From the NCBI RefSeq assembly GCF_003664125.1, contig NZ_RCCP01000001.1, positions 1,488,001 to 1,552,000 of the forward strand: 64,000 nucleotides of DNA. Direction: 5' to 3'. The notes beneath the pieces are model-generated. The model had not been told where the DNA came from. It worked only from the letters and a program-made list of their open reading frames with translations, and made no database searches. The position numbers and the translations under genes are program-made. Source of the DNA: Planococcus citreus. Its GTDB lineage: Bacteria > Bacillota > Bacilli > Bacillales_A > Planococcaceae. This document shows positions 57,032-64,000 of the stretch, piece after piece (the first letter of the stretch is position 1; the number at the start of each line of letters is the position of its first letter).

Positions 57032-60000
57032 TTAAATCATCAAAATCTCCCGAATATCCTCTTCACTCATCGACTGTACGGCTTCTGAACCGGATTGGAT
57101 CATCTCATCCACTAAATCCTGCTTGCGCAGCTGCAAGTCATACATCTTCTCTTCGATAGTCCCCTTCGCCACTAAGCGCAGCACTTGCACTTCCCGCTTC
57201 TGCCCCATCCGGTGCGCACGGTCCGCTGCCTGCTGTTCGACGGCCGGGTTCCACCACAAATCATACAAGATGACCGTATCGGCCCCCGTCAAATTGAGCC
57301 CGGTCCCGCCCGCTTTCAAGGAAATCAAAAACAAGTCCTCTTCGCCTTCGTTAAAGCGGTCGCATAATTCCACGCGTTCTTTCGGCGGCGTCGAACCGTC
57401 TAAATAGAAATACGACCTTCCTGAGCGCAAAAGCGACTGCCCGATGAGATTGAGCATGCCCGTAAACTGCGAAAACACCAGCACGCGGCGCCCCGTCAAA
57501 CGCGCCTCTTCCAAGATCTCCAGCAATTGCTCGAATTTCGCCGAGCCGCCTTTATAATCTTCTACAAACAACGACGGGTGGCAGCACAATTGCCGCAGGC
57601 GCGTCAGTCCCGCAAGGATGCGGATGCGGTTTTTGCGCATGCTATTGTCGCGCAGATGCTTTAAGGCTTCGTGGCGCAGTTCCGCTAGATACGCCGTGTA
57701 CAGTTTCTTCTGTTCTTCGCGGAGCTCCGAATGTTCGATGCGCTCGATTTTTTGCGGCACTTCCCCGAGAACTTCCGCTTTCGTCCGGCGCAGCAGAAAC
57801 GGCCGTACGCGCTTGGCGATATCGGCGTTGCGCAGTTCCGCAAACTGGCTGCGGTCCGGAAGCAGCGCCGGGAAGACGACGTTGAAAATCGACCACAATT
57901 CATCGAGCGAGTTTTCAATCGGCGTCCCGGTGAGTGCGAAACGATGCCGTGCGTCCAGCTCTTTCACGGCTTTAGCGGTTTGGGTCGCCGGATTTTTAAA
58001 GGCTTGCGCTTCATCGAAGAAAATCGTATGGAACGCCCAGTCTTTATAGGCGCCCCGGTCCATCCGCAGAGCCGGATAAGAAGTGATGTACACATCGCCG
58101 GTCTCTTTCAAAGCTTGCACCCGCTTTGCTTTCGGGCCATCGACGATAACCGTCTGGATGTCCGGTGCAAAACGCTCGAATTCGGCTTGCCAATTGTACA
58201 TGAGCGAAGAAGGCGCAACGATCAGCGCCGGCTCATCTCTCTTGCGGATGTCTTCTAGCACCGATTGCACAAACGCAATGCTTTGGACCGTTTTTCCGAG
58301 TCCCATCTCATCCGCCAGTATGCCGCCGAACCCGTACTTCGCCAGCAAACGGAACCAGCTGAATCCGCGCTTTTGGTAATCCCGCAAAATGCCTTCAAAT
58401 TGATCCGGCAATTGTTGGGCCTGCGTCCACGGATGGTGCAGTTCTTTTAACAAGCGCGCAAATTCCGCGCCGGTCTCCGATAACTCGTGCTGTTCGAGGC
58501 TGCCAGCAAGCCGCATGCCTTCAAGCAGCGGCACGCGCTGGACGCGTTCAAAATTATCTTCATCGATGTTCATGACAGCCAAATATTCCTCAAACGCCGC
58601 CATACCTGGTGTCTCGAGCGACATTAACGCACCGTTAGGGATGCGGAAATAACGCTTTTTCTCCCGGATGGCGCGGATAATGCCCCGCAATTCTTCTTCC
58701 GGTATGCCCCCGAGATCAAAGCGGAACTCCAGCCAATCGGTCCGGTCTTTCGGCAGATTGACACGGATTTTCGGCCCCGGCAAGGTTTTTTGGATGCGCA
58801 TTTTCACCGAGGTCGTGGCATAGACCTCGAGCCATTGTTCCAGCATCGGCACTGTATCGTAAAGGAAATCGTATTCAGCTTCCTCATCCTGCAGATAGAA
58901 GCCGCCGTCCGTTTTTGTCAGCCGTCCCGACTCCATCAAGTCCATGATGGCCCGTTCTTTTTCGAGCTGGCGGAATACGCCAGGATACTGACGATAAGTT
59001 TCGTCGGGCTCTTCGCATGGATTGATGATGAGCTGGCCGTAATGAAATTCAAGGCCCGCAAGCAACCGGCTGCGCACACGATCGAGATAGAGCTTCGCGC
59101 GCAACGGCGTTTCCCCGATTTTCTCAATCGCCTTTTCTGTCACGATGACCGGCCCGAGCTTTTCCAGCCCCGGCAAGACGGCTTTCATCATATGGGCGAC
59201 TTGACTTTCGTCGATCGGCAGCTCCTCGCCCGCCCCTTGCATCAATTCCTGTAAGCCTGACAGGCGCTTCATATCGGCTGCGGCCGGCTGGACAATCGCT
59301 TCTTCCGTCAAGGCGACGCCGTATTTCGGAAAGAGTTGAAGACGTTCCAATCCCCGGACAATCAAGCGGTATCCGCTATTGCCTTGGTCCAGCCGAAACG
59401 ACACCGGCAGTGTATCCGTCACGTGAAACGGCAGCACTTCCCCGAGCGGATTTTCGAATTTGGCATGCGTTATTTCGCGAAGCACAGGCAACAAGCGCTC
59501 CCAATCACTTGCGGACACTAGCAATTTCCCCTTTTCATCCGGCTGCGGGTTGCTTTTATCGAGCACCTGGAGCAATTCCAGGACCGGCTGTTCGAGCGCA
59601 TGGCGGCCTGGGTCGTACGGAATCGCTGCGGTCTCCTCGTATTGGCCGTTCGACAGGGCCGAGACGAAGCGCAGGGGATCCCGGACATTTTTCAAGATTG
59701 CCGTGCCGCTTCTGAACGTCAGCGCCAATTGCTCTTTGCCTCTGCTGCGGATGGTTGCTTCGACGTGATACGGCACGCGCCGGTCGAAGCGATGAAGCCG
59801 TGCAGAAGGCTTATCGTCATCTTCAAACAAGCCGAACATCTGCTCAGCTAGCGGGCGCTCCCGCTGGCCAAGCTCTTCCGCGGCGATCATCACCGCTGCA
59901 ATGTGATGGCAATATGTATGGATGAATCCGACAGGCGGACAGCTGCATTCCGCCTGGATGGTCCCAGCTTGTGAGCGGGCCAGCTTGACGTGGAATGAAC

Positions 60001-60145
60001 TGCGCCCTTCGACGACGGCTGTAATGGACTGGTCATTAGCTTCTGTAATGTTGACTTTTCCGGCCATTTGAAACGCCTGGCCTTTTTTATAGGCAGCCTG
60101 GCCGCATAATTTGCGGATGTGTTTATCGCTGATCCAAAATTCCAT
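57032..60145 (-). CDS. SNF2-family helicase with SWIM zinc finger
   Basis: 1037 residues. SWIM finger in the N-terminus: C-S-C-P-P-V-G-F-I-H-T-Y-C-H-H near residue 69. Bacterial SNF2-associated domain in the middle, then the ATPase: A-D-E-M-G-L-G-K-T near residue 620, D-E-A-Q near 720, L-T-G-T-P-I-E-N-S, and motifs V and VI G-G-T-G-L-N-L-T-G-A-D and R-A-H-R-M-G-Q near the end. A DNA translocase of the kind common in Bacillus (YqhH/YwqA relatives), role in DNA repair or transcription recycling not settled. ATG with AAAGGGG upstream. Confidence 0.92.
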   Translation of the reverse strand: MEFWISDKHIRKLCGQAAYKKGQAFQMAGKVNITEANDQSITAVVEGRSSFHVKLARSQAGTIQAECSCPPVGFIHTYCHHIAAVMIAAEELGQRERPLAEQMFGLFEDDDKPSARLHRFDRRVPYHVEATIRSRGKEQLALTFRSGTAILKNVRDPLRFVSALSNGQYEETAAIPYDPGRHALEQPVLELLQVLDKSNPQPDEKGKLLVSASDWERLLPVLREITHAKFENPLGEVLPFHVTDTLPVSFRLDQGNSGYRLIVRGLERLQLFPKYGVALTEEAIVQPAAADMKRLSGLQELMQGAGEELPIDESQVAHMMKAVLPGLEKLGPVIVTEKAIEKIGETPLRAKLYLDRVRSRLLAGLEFHYGQLIINPCEEPDETYRQYPGVFRQLEKERAIMDLMESGRLTKTDGGFYLQDEEAEYDFLYDTVPMLEQWLEVYATTSVKMRIQKTLPGPKIRVNLPKDRTDWLEFRFDLGGIPEEELRGIIRAIREKKRYFRIPNGALMSLETPGMAAFEEYLAVMNIDEDNFERVQRVPLLEGMRLAGSLEQHELSETGAEFARLLKELHHPWTQAQQLPDQFEGILRDYQKRGFSWFRLLAKYGFGGILADEMGLGKTVQSIAFVQSVLEDIRKRDEPALIVAPSSLMYNWQAEFERFAPDIQTVIVDGPKAKRVQALKETGDVYITSYPALRMDRGAYKDWAFHTIFFDEAQAFKNPATQTAKAVKELDARHRFALTGTPIENSLDELWSIFNVVFPALLPDRSQFAELRNADIAKRVRPFLLRRTKAEVLGEVPQKIERIEHSELREEQKKLYTAYLAELRHEALKHLRDNSMRKNRIRILAGLTRLRQLCCHPSLFVEDYKGGSAKFEQLLEILEEARLTGRRVLVFSQFTGMLNLIGQSLLRSGRSYFYLDGSTPPKERVELCDRFNEGEEDLFLISLKAGGTGLNLTGADTVILYDLWWNPAVEQQAADRAHRMGQKREVQVLRLVAKGTIEEKMYDLQLRKQDLVDEMIQSGSEAVQSMSEEDIREILMI

Positions 60146-60305
60146 AGCGGCCCCTTTCTTCTGCGTGATATTGTCTTGCTTTCATTATCCGACATGCCGC
60201 GTTCGTCTTCAAGCGGAGGCGCTTTACACAGGCAGTGCTTTCGACTTATAATAGACTTAATTTTCAGATATTAATTGATAGATTGATTCCAAGGGGGAGA
60301 TCGCA

Positions 60306-60755
60306 ATGGCCAGTGCCCATCAAAGCATATTCATCCAAGCGCCGATCGACGAAGTATTTCAGTTCGCCAAGAAACCCGGAAACTGGACGAGTTTCTATAA
60401 CCATTTATCCAAACCGGACCGGATCGAAGGCACCGGCGAAGCAGGCACAGAAGTCGAGACGGTGTTTTCCATTGTCGGCTTGCGCTTTCCGGTGACGATC
60501 AATGTGATCCGCTGTGAACGCGACGGCGCTGAAGGTTTTTGGGAAGGCATCATCACCGGCAGCTTTATCGCCCACCAAAAAAGCCATTACCGCTCGATGG
60601 ATGGCGGGACGGAAGCCGTCTTCGAACTGGAAATCGATCTGCCCCACAGTGCATTTGACCGTTTCACCGAGCGTCTGGTATATGACCGGCTGGAGAGAAA
60701 TACACTTCGGCATACGCTTGAAAATCTCAAAGCCGCCTGCGAATTGGATCGTTAA
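60306..60755 (+). CDS. SRPBCC-family protein
   Basis: 149-residue START/SRPBCC fold. Begins S-I-F-I-Q-A-P-I-D-E-V-F-Q-F-A-K-K-P-G-N-W-T, the usual first helix of CoxG-like lipid or polyketide-binding proteins, and ends E-R-N-T-L-R-H-T-L-E-N-L-K. ATG with GGGGGAGATC upstream. Co-directional with the SDR gene 27 nt on, so a common pathway is plausible but unknown. Confidence 0.8.
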   Translation: MASAHQSIFIQAPIDEVFQFAKKPGNWTSFYNHLSKPDRIEGTGEAGTEVETVFSIVGLRFPVTINVIRCERDGAEGFWEGIITGSFIAHQKSHYRSMDGGTEAVFELEIDLPHSAFDRFTERLVYDRLERNTLRHTLENLKAACELDR

Positions 60756-60782
60756 AATCTTGTTGCCGAAAGGATGAATCAG

Positions 60783-61541
60783 ATGAGATTGGAAGGAAAA
60801 GTAGCAATCGTCACCGGGGCCGCTTCCGGCATGGGAAAATCCATCGCCGCCTTGTACGCCAAAGAAGGCGCGAAAGTCGTGGTCTCTGATATTAACCAGC
60901 AAGGGGCCGATGCAGTCGCAGAAGAGATTAAATCAACTGGCGGCGAAGCCATCGCCGTCGCTTGCAACGTCGCAAAAGAACAAGATATCCAAACGCTGGT
61001 CGACAGCGCTGTCGCCGAATATGGCACGCTTGATATCCTCGTCAATAATGCCGGTATCATGGACAATTTCGAAGCTGCCGCAGACATTGAAGACGACAGC
61101 TGGGAACGGATTTTTGCAATCAATACGACCGGCGTCATGCGCGCCACCCGAAAAGCGCTGAAAGTATTCCTAGAAAAAGGCTCCGGCAATATCATCAACA
61201 TTGCATCTGCGGGAGGGTTGCAAGGAGCGCGAGCCGGTGCCACCTATACCGCATCGAAACATGCCGTTGTCGGCTTCACGAAAAATACCGGCTTTATGTA
61301 TGCCAATAGCGGCATTCGCTGCAACGCGATTGCACCCGGTGGGGTCGAGACCAACATCGGCTCTACCATGACCCATATCAGCGAGTTCGGCATGGGCCGC
61401 ACACAGCCCGGCATGGCCATCAACCCGCGCATCGGCAAACCGGACGAAATCGCCTACGTTGCCTTGTTCCTCGCTTCCGATGAATCAAGCTTCGTCAACG
61501 GCACCGTCATCACTGCGGATTCCGGCTGGCTCGCTTATTGA
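60783..61541 (+). CDS. short-chain dehydrogenase/reductase
   Basis: 252-residue classical SDR. Cofactor motif T-G-A-A-S-G-M-G (11-18), N-N-A-G near 88, catalytic Ser142, Tyr155 and Lys159 (Y-T-A-S-K). An Asp at the end of the second beta strand (V-V-S-D-I-N) suggests NAD(H) preference. I use the ATG at 60783, 9 nt after AAAGG; the ATG 9 nt earlier abuts that site. Substrate unknown. Terminator follows. Confidence 0.9.
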   Translation: MRLEGKVAIVTGAASGMGKSIAALYAKEGAKVVVSDINQQGADAVAEEIKSTGGEAIAVACNVAKEQDIQTLVDSAVAEYGTLDILVNNAGIMDNFEAAADIEDDSWERIFAINTTGVMRATRKALKVFLEKGSGNIINIASAGGLQGARAGATYTASKHAVVGFTKNTGFMYANSGIRCNAIAPGGVETNIGSTMTHISEFGMGRTQPGMAINPRIGKPDEIAYVALFLASDESSFVNGTVITADSGWLAY

Positions 61542-61548
61542 ACTTATC

Positions 61549-61588
61549 GAAAACCCCGTATGCTGAATTCTTGCATACGGGGTTTTTT
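61549..61588 (+). terminator. terminator of the SRPBCC-SDR unit
   Basis: AAAACCCCGTATGC pairs with GCATACGGGGTTTT, then T-run. Confidence 0.93.
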
Positions 61589-61594
61589 GGGTAT

Positions 61595-61712
61595 TAAAAA
61601 ACACCCCGCATAAATGCGGGATGTATCGATAGCTGCGGCGTATCAGGCCACGCTCCACAACGTGTTCCGTAAAGGAATGCCTGTCCGTCTTATGCAGCTT
61701 AGCTCATCGCGT
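61595..61712 (-). ncRNA. candidate small RNA, about 115 nt
   Basis: Minus strand. Promoter TTGACA (61741-61746), 17-bp spacer, TATTGT (61718-61723), start near 61711. The RNA folds as nested stems: CGAT/ATCG and AGCTGC/GCAGCT outside, CAGGC/GCCTG inside, enclosing two hairpins TTCC/GGAA and CACG/CGTG, i.e. a three-way junction. It ends in an intrinsic terminator CCCGCA-ttta-TGCGGG followed by GTGTTTTTT (61595-61620). No minus-strand gene lies downstream (the SDR gene runs the other way), so it is not a leader. I recognise no known RNA family. Confidence 0.65.
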
Positions 61713-61723
61713 AGTTAACAATA

Positions 61724-61914
61724 GCCTATGTGCCGATCCCTGTCAACTCGGGAAATCCGGATGCTCTACCTCTTCTTTCAAAACTGACCCCTAAAAATTA
61801 TTCAGAATTGATACTTTCAACTGGGTCAATTCCTTGCTACAGTAGTTCAAAACTACATGGCATCGCTGGTGGGCCTTACGCCTGGTGGATGTCCAAGAAA
61901 GAAGGAATCGTTTC
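61724..61914 (+). promoter_or_regulatory. leader of the ECF S-component gene
   Basis: Contains plus-strand hairpins GAATTGA/TCAATTC near 61804-61838 and GTAGTT/AACTAC near 61842-61857, and a GGTGG-rich segment near 61868-61890. ECF S genes often have riboswitch leaders, but I cannot match this one to any class. The -35 of the minus-strand small RNA lies at its left edge. Confidence 0.35.
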
Positions 61915-62451
61915 ATGCAAAAAACTACGACTTATTCCAGTTCCAAAACTTATGATTTGATCATCACTTCGATGCTCATCGCACTTGTTTTTGTCGCGAC
62001 GATGCTGCTCAATATCCGCTTGCCGATCGCGGCAAATGGCGGGCTGGTCCACCTTGGCACGACGATGCTGTTCACCGCAGCCTTGTTGTTCGGGCCGAAA
62101 AAAGGCGCCATCGCCGGAGCTGTCGGAATGGGGCTCTTCGATTTAGTATCAGGCTGGACGCTATGGGCGCCGATCACCATCATCGCCCGCGGCTTGCAAG
62201 GTTACTTGGTCGGAAAAATCGCTTGGTCCGGCGGGCGCGGCGGCGAAAGCCTTGGCTTCAACATCCTGGCTGCCGCACTATCCATTCCGGTCATGGTCGC
62301 CATCTACTATATCGGTGAAGCGATCATCTTCAGCAGCTGGATCATCCCGGCAGCCTCCATTCCAGGAAACCTCGTGCAAAACGCAGTCGGTTTGGCACTC
62401 GCCATCCCCGTCGTAGCCGCGTTGAAGAAAACACCTTACTTCAGAAATTAA
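61915..62451 (+). CDS. ECF transporter S component
   Basis: 178-residue membrane substrate-capture subunit with about six helices. The N-terminal M-L-I-A-L-V-F-V-A-T-M-L-L-N, G-G-L-V-H-L-G-T-T-M-L, L-L-F-G-P-K-K-G-A-I-A-G-A-V-G-M-G-L-F-D, and W-A-P-I-T-I-I-A-R-G-L-Q-G match the ECF riboflavin/hydroxymethylpyrimidine-type S family (PF07155-like). Vitamin or precursor not predictable. Needs EcfA-A'-T encoded elsewhere. ATG at 61915 after AAGGAA; terminator follows. Confidence 0.85.
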   Translation: MQKTTTYSSSKTYDLIITSMLIALVFVATMLLNIRLPIAANGGLVHLGTTMLFTAALLFGPKKGAIAGAVGMGLFDLVSGWTLWAPITIIARGLQGYLVGKIAWSGGRGGESLGFNILAAALSIPVMVAIYYIGEAIIFSSWIIPAASIPGNLVQNAVGLALAIPVVAALKKTPYFRN

Positions 62452-62457
62452 GCACCC

Positions 62458-62490
62458 ACCACCCCCTCCGAAAAATCGGCAGGGGGTTTT
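62458..62490 (+). terminator. terminator of the ECF S gene
   Basis: ACCCCCTCCG pairs with CGGCAGGGGGT with one bulge, followed by TTTT. Confidence 0.85.
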
Positions 62491-62526
62491 CTATCGGCTC
62501 TTTTGGAACTGGCTCCCCAACTGATA

Positions 62527-62562
62527 CAAAAAAAACCGCTGAGAAATTCTCAGCGGTTTTCT
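62527..62562 (-). terminator. terminator of the malate:quinone oxidoreductase gene
   Basis: AAAACCGCTGAG pairs with CTCAGCGGTTTT, and eight T follow on the minus strand. Confidence 0.92.
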
Positions 62563-62568
62563 AAACGA

Positions 62569-64000
62569 TTAAATTTGCGGTGTCAAATCTTCCGGCGCAT
62601 GGTCGGCCGGTTTCACTTCATTTAAATCCAGCGTTTCTGCTGTATATTTATGGACGTGTTTCAATAGCTCTTCGTTGTTCATCAAGGATTTGCCGTAAGA
62701 CGGAATCATTTCCTTGATTTGCGGCTCCCATTTCGCCAAATCTTCAGGGAAGCAGCGTGCCAGTACATCAAGCATGACGTGGACCGCTGTTGATGCACCC
62801 GGGGATGCGCCAAGCAGCGCAGAGATTGTGCCGTCTGCTGAGCTGACGACTTCCGTGCCGAATTGCAGTGTGCCTTTGCCGCCTGCATCGGTGTCTTTGA
62901 TGACCTGGACGCGTTGTCCTGCGACAACGAGCTCCCAGTCATCGCTTTTCGCAGCCGGGATGAATTCACGCAATTCTTCCATACGCTGTTCTTTCGACTG
63001 GATAACTTGCTGAATCAGGTATTGCGTCAGCGACAAGTTTTTCGCTCCGCCTGACAGCATCGTCAATACGTTATTCGGCTTGACGGATGCCACCAAGTCC
63101 ATATAGGAGCCGGTTTTCAGGAACTTCGGCGTAAAGCCTGCGAATGGCCCGAACAACAAGGATTTCTTGTCGTCGATAAAGCGTGTGTCCAAGTGAGGAA
63201 CAGACATCGGCGGTGCGCCGACTTTCGCTTTGCCGTAGACTTTCGCGTGATGCTGTTCGATGACTTCCGGGTTTTTGCAGACCATGAACAGGCCGCTGAC
63301 CGGGAATCCGCCGATATGCTTCGATTCCGGAATGCCGGATTTTTGGAGCAAGTGGATACTTGCGCCGCCCCCGCCGATAAAGACGAACTTCGCTGTGTGT
63401 ACATCGAGTTTGCCGGTCTCCAGGTTTTTGACTTTCAGCAACCAACGGCCATCTTTCATTTGTTTCAAGTCCTGCACCATATGGCGGTAATGAACGTTTA
63501 CGTCTTCTTTTACGAGACGGTCGAACAGCATGCGCGTCAAAGCGCCGAAGTTGACGTCCGTGCCTGTATCGATTTTTGTCGCCGCAATCGGCTCGTTGTC
63601 TTGGCGGTTTGCCATGATCAACGGCATCCATTCTTTCAGCACTTCCGGGTCATCAGAAAATTCCATGCCTGTAAAGAGGGGGTTTTTAGCCATTGCCTCA
63701 AAACGCTTTTTCAGGAAACGGATATTGTCTTCGCCTTGCACCATGCTGATGTGCGGAAGCGGACGGATGAATTCTTCAGGGTTTTTCAACAATCCCGTTT
63801 TCACAAGGTGGGACCAAAACTGGGCCGATACCTGGAATTGTTCGTTGACGTCGATGGCTTTGCTGATATCCATCGTGCCGTCCGGCTTTTCTTTCGTATA
63901 GTTCAACTCACAAAGGGCTGCGTGGCCTGTACCAGCATTGTTCCATTCGTTCGAACTTTCTTCGCCGGCACTCGACAATTTCTCGAACACATTGATTTTC
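62569..64000 (-). CDS. mqo: malate:quinone oxidoreductase (5' partial)
   Basis: Membrane-associated FAD enzyme oxidising malate to oxaloacetate and passing electrons to quinone. The frame is open to the window edge; the missing part would hold the start and the first FAD loop. Visible: V-F-E-K-L...[16 protein letters not shown] (split by a short gap), [13 protein letters not shown] near residue 215, and the C-terminal [10 protein letters not shown]. The GTG at 63990 that opens the visible frame is internal. Replaces or complements NAD-malate dehydrogenase in the citric acid cycle. Confidence 0.93.
   Translation of the reverse strand, partial: KINVFEKLSSAGEESSNEWNNAGTGHAALCELNYTKEKPDGTMDISKAIDVNEQFQVSAQFWSHLVKTGLLKNPEEFIRPLPHISMVQGEDNIRFLKKRFEAMAKNPLFTGMEFSDDPEVLKEWMPLIMANRQDNEPIAATKIDTGTDVNFGALTRMLFDRLVKEDVNVHYRHMVQDLKQMKDGRWLLKVKNLETGKLDVHTAKFVFIGGGGASIHLLQKSGIPESKHIGGFPVSGLFMVCKNPEVIEQHHAKVYGKAKVGAPPMSVPHLDTRFIDDKKSLLFGPFAGFTPKFLKTGSYMDLVASVKPNNVLTMLSGGAKNLSLTQYLIQQVIQSKEQRMEELREFIPAAKSDDWELVVAGQRVQVIKDTDAGGKGTLQFGTEVVSSADGTISALLGASPGASTAVHVMLDVLARCFPEDLAKWEPQIKEMIPSYGKSLMNNEELLKHVHKYTAETLDLNEVKPADHAPEDLTPQI

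Noticed and set aside
59414..59433. Second parS-like site (TCACGTGAAAC core)
   Set aside because: Only the 11-base core matches, flanks differ, and it lies within the SNF2 helicase coding sequence.

Overview
The window looks like chromosome from a moderately GC-rich (about 50%), low-GC-branch Gram-positive, most likely a Planococcaceae member such as Planococcus. Evidence: Bacillus-type Shine-Dalgarno sites (AAGGAGG) with frequent TTG and GTG starts, lipoprotein signals, a Bacillus-type Fnr with C-terminal cysteines, OhrR/Ohr, MgtE, a fused PabB-PabC, and perfect Noc-type 14-mers. The genus is inference. There are no rRNA or tRNA genes, prophages, transposases or CRISPR arrays. Nearly everything is housekeeping or transport, so most of the interest lies in regulatory RNA, operator sites and repeats.

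Layout. 1-4.0 kb: iron(III) ABC transporter (binding protein cut by the window edge, permease, ATPase) and a small membrane protein. 4.0-7.7 kb: pabA-pabB(C) for p-aminobenzoate, two small unknown genes and a 59-residue acidic lipoprotein. 7.7-12.3 kb: operon thioesterase-nrdE-nrdF-flavodoxin on the minus strand, headed by tandem NrdR boxes, a complete cobalamin riboswitch and an intrinsic terminator; B12 therefore probably shuts off this class I ribonucleotide reductase. 12.4-12.8 and 17.9-18.4 kb: copies of a roughly 247-bp interspersed repeat. 13.1-15.2 kb: glutathione peroxidase, ohrR-ohr and a methyltransferase-like membrane protein. 15.3-19.5 kb: ba3-type terminal oxidase operon with two tiny subunit genes, an Fnr site placed at about -41.5, and fnr itself 1 kb away. 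19.7-24.3 kb: universal stress protein, M14 carboxypeptidase, coiled-coil M23 peptidase, four tiny membrane proteins. 24.4-29.1 kb: panB with an attenuator leader, three GNAT acetyltransferases, a methyltransferase-HIT fusion, two membrane proteins and a parS-like site. 29.3-34.1 kb: dicarboxylate/glutamate symporter, IsdG-type heme oxygenase, diguanylate cyclase, MFS carrier. 34.2-39.7 kb: cupin, ferredoxin-NADP reductase-like flavoprotein and a divergent FhuC-D-B-G hydroxamate siderophore importer sharing two Fur boxes. 39.7-46.6 kb: NhaC, RibD-like reductase, MgtE with an SD-sequestering leader, DUF4395 protein, proBA. 46.6-54.1 kb: HAAS-type membrane protein, lipoprotein, alkaline phosphatase with a four-repeat PhoP site, RND pump with divergent TetR repressor. 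54.1-64 kb: ilvE, CoA-type Nudix hydrolase, YlmD-type protein, SNF2 helicase, SRPBCC protein, SDR, a candidate small RNA, an ECF S component and malate:quinone oxidoreductase (cut by the window edge).

How the parts relate: several genes answer to metal, oxygen, phosphate or vitamin supply (Fur, Fnr, PhoP, B12, pantothenate, possibly Mg2+), and in each case the control element can be read directly from the sequence. Functions are assigned from recognisable motifs and family resemblance; no database search was run.
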